From: Datnioides undecimradiatus
Taxonomy: Eukaryota > Chordata > Actinopteri > Lobotiformes > Datnioididae
Assembly: GCA_008933995.1 (NCBI GenBank)
Contig: WARS01000050.1
Coordinates: 5,458,574 to 5,522,573, forward strand
Length of the DNA stretch: 64,000 nt
Reading direction: 5' to 3'
Shown here: piece by piece, positions 61,916-64,000 of the stretch
How positions within the stretch are numbered: the first letter of the stretch is position 1
Layout: each line of letters opens with the position of its first letter
Notes under the pieces: model-generated
What the model was told of the DNA's origin: nothing
What the model saw: the letters and a program-made list of their open reading frames with translations, nothing else
The model's database searches: none
Translations under genes and position numbers: made by a program

Positions 61916-61958
<43 letters not shown>
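61916..61958. repeat. (CA)n microsatellite
   Basis: Uninterrupted CA run of about 21 units. Confidence 0.97.
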
Positions 61959-61962
<4 letters not shown>

Positions 61963-62929
61963 TCACTTCCACTGCTGCTATGCTGCTCTGATGTCCCAGA
62001 GACATCAATGTCATTCTGCTTGCCGTGTTTGTGTGCACATGAGTGTGTGTGCAGGATTTATAGTGAACGCGCTGATCTCTTGACAGACGTGGCTTCACAC
62101 AGTAGCGGCAGTAAATAGAGACATACAAATGCATGCATGCTTGATGGATGCCTCCGCTGCATGTTGATACATGTATGTGCATATCCAGACTTGGCATGTT
62201 TCTGCGCAGACAGATGGACATGGAGAACAATATTCTCTGAGCAAAATCTTCACGTCTTTGCCGGCAATTGGATTCCAGACATGTCGAGCAGTATGATATC
62301 CAGTAATTATATCCAGCCTGTGGGGCTGAGTGAGGCACAAAGGATGTTTTGCATGTTTTTCCACATCGAATGTCCACCGTGGAATTCTGCTTTGTGTCAC
62401 ATTTCTCCACTCACTCACAACTCCACAGTCTTAATTTGTGGTCAAGGACCATTATACAAGTAAAATACAGAATATAAGAATGACCCCTGCTATGCCACAA
62501 TGATTTGATGATTTGCTCTACAATTTAATTAGAATTATCTTAACCATACTGTCTTCTTGTTTGTAGCATATGTGAACTTTGACAAGCTTTTAATCATCTC
62601 TCTAAAGAAACAGTGTAAATTATGTGGCTGGTCTTAGAAGACTCTCCTCATCTAACAGAGGATTTTTAGACCAATGCAACAGTAGAGGAATCCTCAAAAA
62701 TGAATGAATGAATTCAAATTTTGTTCTTTCTTGCCTTCATCCAATTTCCCTCGTCTCCCTGTCCCTCCCTCTCTCATTCCTGGCCTGTTATGATATGCGG
62801 CCATGTTGTATGGTGACTGGAAATGACGGATGATCTCTCTGAATGAGTAATACAATCAGAGCCATGGGGCACTGGAGTGGGGAGAGAGAGAGACAGACAG
62901 AGGGAGAGAGAGGGAGAAAGGAATAGATC

Positions 62930-63280
62930 AGCCGGAGATATGGGACTGAATCTGGGTATCTTAATTTAGTGGGCCATAATTAAAAATCTGTTTGCCAGTT
63001 TTTCCTCTCCCTGCTCCGCAGTCCCGCCTCCCCTTGACAATTAAAGATTTAATCACCATCTGCAAAAAGGGGCTGGGAAAGTATGTCTGACCCAAAACTC
63101 AAAATGCAAGATGATGCTGTTGAGGGACAGCATTCGGAGAACTTGGACACTGTTTATTTGCCGTCCGTTCTCATCCAACTATGAATTTGTTTACTGACAT
63201 AATTACGGCTATAATGAGCCACTGGAAGCAGACACTTGTGACAGTATTTGCTGTTTGTATTTCAATTTGGTTACTTTCCA
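62930..63280. other. Candidate conserved non-coding block
   Basis: Complex, non-repetitive, with TTAATTTAGTGGGCCATAATTAAAA, ACAATTAAAGATTTAATCACC (in pieces) and GACATAATTACGGC cores. Homeodomain-site rich, enhancer-like. Confidence 0.32.
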
Positions 63281-64000
63281 GCACATAAGAGCCACAATCG
63301 GAGCGTTCAGCAAACTTTCTTGGAAAATACAAGAAAATATGTTAAATATGGAAATAACGGCTAAACTTGGGGTCATTAACATGTGCATTCGTTGATGACT
63401 CTCTTGTTGTGAATTAAGTTATAAAAGCGTGACATCATTCTGAGTTTAAAGTCCGCAGTAGCACATTTTGTCTGTCCAACAGACCAATCTGTACACAAGC
63501 TCAAACAACTAGAATATCAAATGTACTTCTGTAGCGTGCACTGGGAACACTGTGTTCCATATCAAGCTCCAAGTCTTTTTTTTCCCTATTTTTTTTTCTT
63601 TTGGATGCATCTAGAGACCGAACGCAAACCTTGAAACATAATATCACACAAACACGGCATATCCCATCTTGAGTGTTCGACTTGCTGTGTATCCGTGCAG
63701 ACAATTGGCAGTTCTTTGGACTGTGGTCTTCCTGTTAGAAAAAGAGAGAGAGCTTTTTATTTGGGTAGTGGGGGGAGAAGGGCAGTTCTGTTCATCAGAC
63801 TGCCAAAACCTCATGAACATGTTTCACTATGATCACCTCCTGGAGTGTTTTTGCTAGTGTTATTTAATCTTTCTCTCTGATCTTTTTTTTACCTATTACT
63901 TTTAAAGCAACATTACGCAAGAATTGGTCTTTTTTTGTTTTGTTTTTTGCGCAATCCCCTTTTGCACCAGCATTTTAAATAGTGCAGTTGTGCACCTGAA

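Larger units (their letters stand above)
58270..64000. other. Desert segment, no supported gene
   Basis: No gene recognised. It holds T-rich runs near 58850-58878 and 63576-63600, a CA microsatellite at 61916, and candidate conserved blocks at 60850-61110 and 62930-63280. Confidence 0.5.

Noticed and set aside
61787-62410. 207-codon minus-strand frame
   Set aside because: It runs through the CA microsatellite (poly Cys/Val) and shows no family signature.

Overview
This is a vertebrate nuclear window, almost certainly from a percomorph teleost. The evidence is AT-rich, intron-bearing DNA with long CA/TG microsatellites and repeat families typical of percomorph fish: Tc1/mariner elements, decayed hAT elements and MITEs, a 'GCTAACATGCTAA' interspersed repeat, and LINE tails. 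There is no bacterial-style gene packing. No tRNA, rRNA, CRISPR array or operon was found. The assignment to fish rests on repeat content and on one recognisable gene.

Layout. 1-4.6 kb: non-coding DNA with conserved-looking blocks, ending in an AT-rich stretch that resembles a 3'UTR with a poly(A) signal. 4.9-5.5 kb: a decayed mariner and a perfect 15-bp-stem hairpin. 5.5-9.9 kb: intergenic, with a TG microsatellite and homeodomain-site-rich blocks. 9.94-13.47 kb: the only clearly recognisable host gene, a nine-exon homeodomain-interacting protein kinase (HIPK)-like kinase on the + strand. Its splice sites look intact, but exon 2 carries two frame-shifting deletions and exon 4 an in-frame stop, so it reads as a young pseudogene or contains assembly errors. 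13.47-17.4 kb: a transposon cluster holding a hAT (BED finger, GTF2IRD2/ZBED-like) remnant, two diverged copies of a MITE-bearing segment, and between them a CpG-rich LTR-like block.

17.4-64 kb is a gene desert. It holds scattered repeats: a hAT-like MITE at 27.2 kb, a nearly full-length but broken Tc1 element at 29.85-31.07 kb, a second mariner remnant at 31.4-31.8 kb, three copies of the GCTAACATG family, and LINE ORF2 tails at 52.3 and 57.9 kb. It also holds about fifteen complex, CpG-retaining, TAAT-rich stretches that look like conserved non-coding elements. That pattern is common around developmental regulator genes, but no such gene lies in the window.

No new multi-gene system is visible. 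The strongest points for follow-up are the HIPK-like gene with its lesions, several perfect or near-perfect hairpins, a 480-bp purine-strand tract, and two weak candidate exons in the desert. Conservation was judged by eye only; no alignment or search was run.
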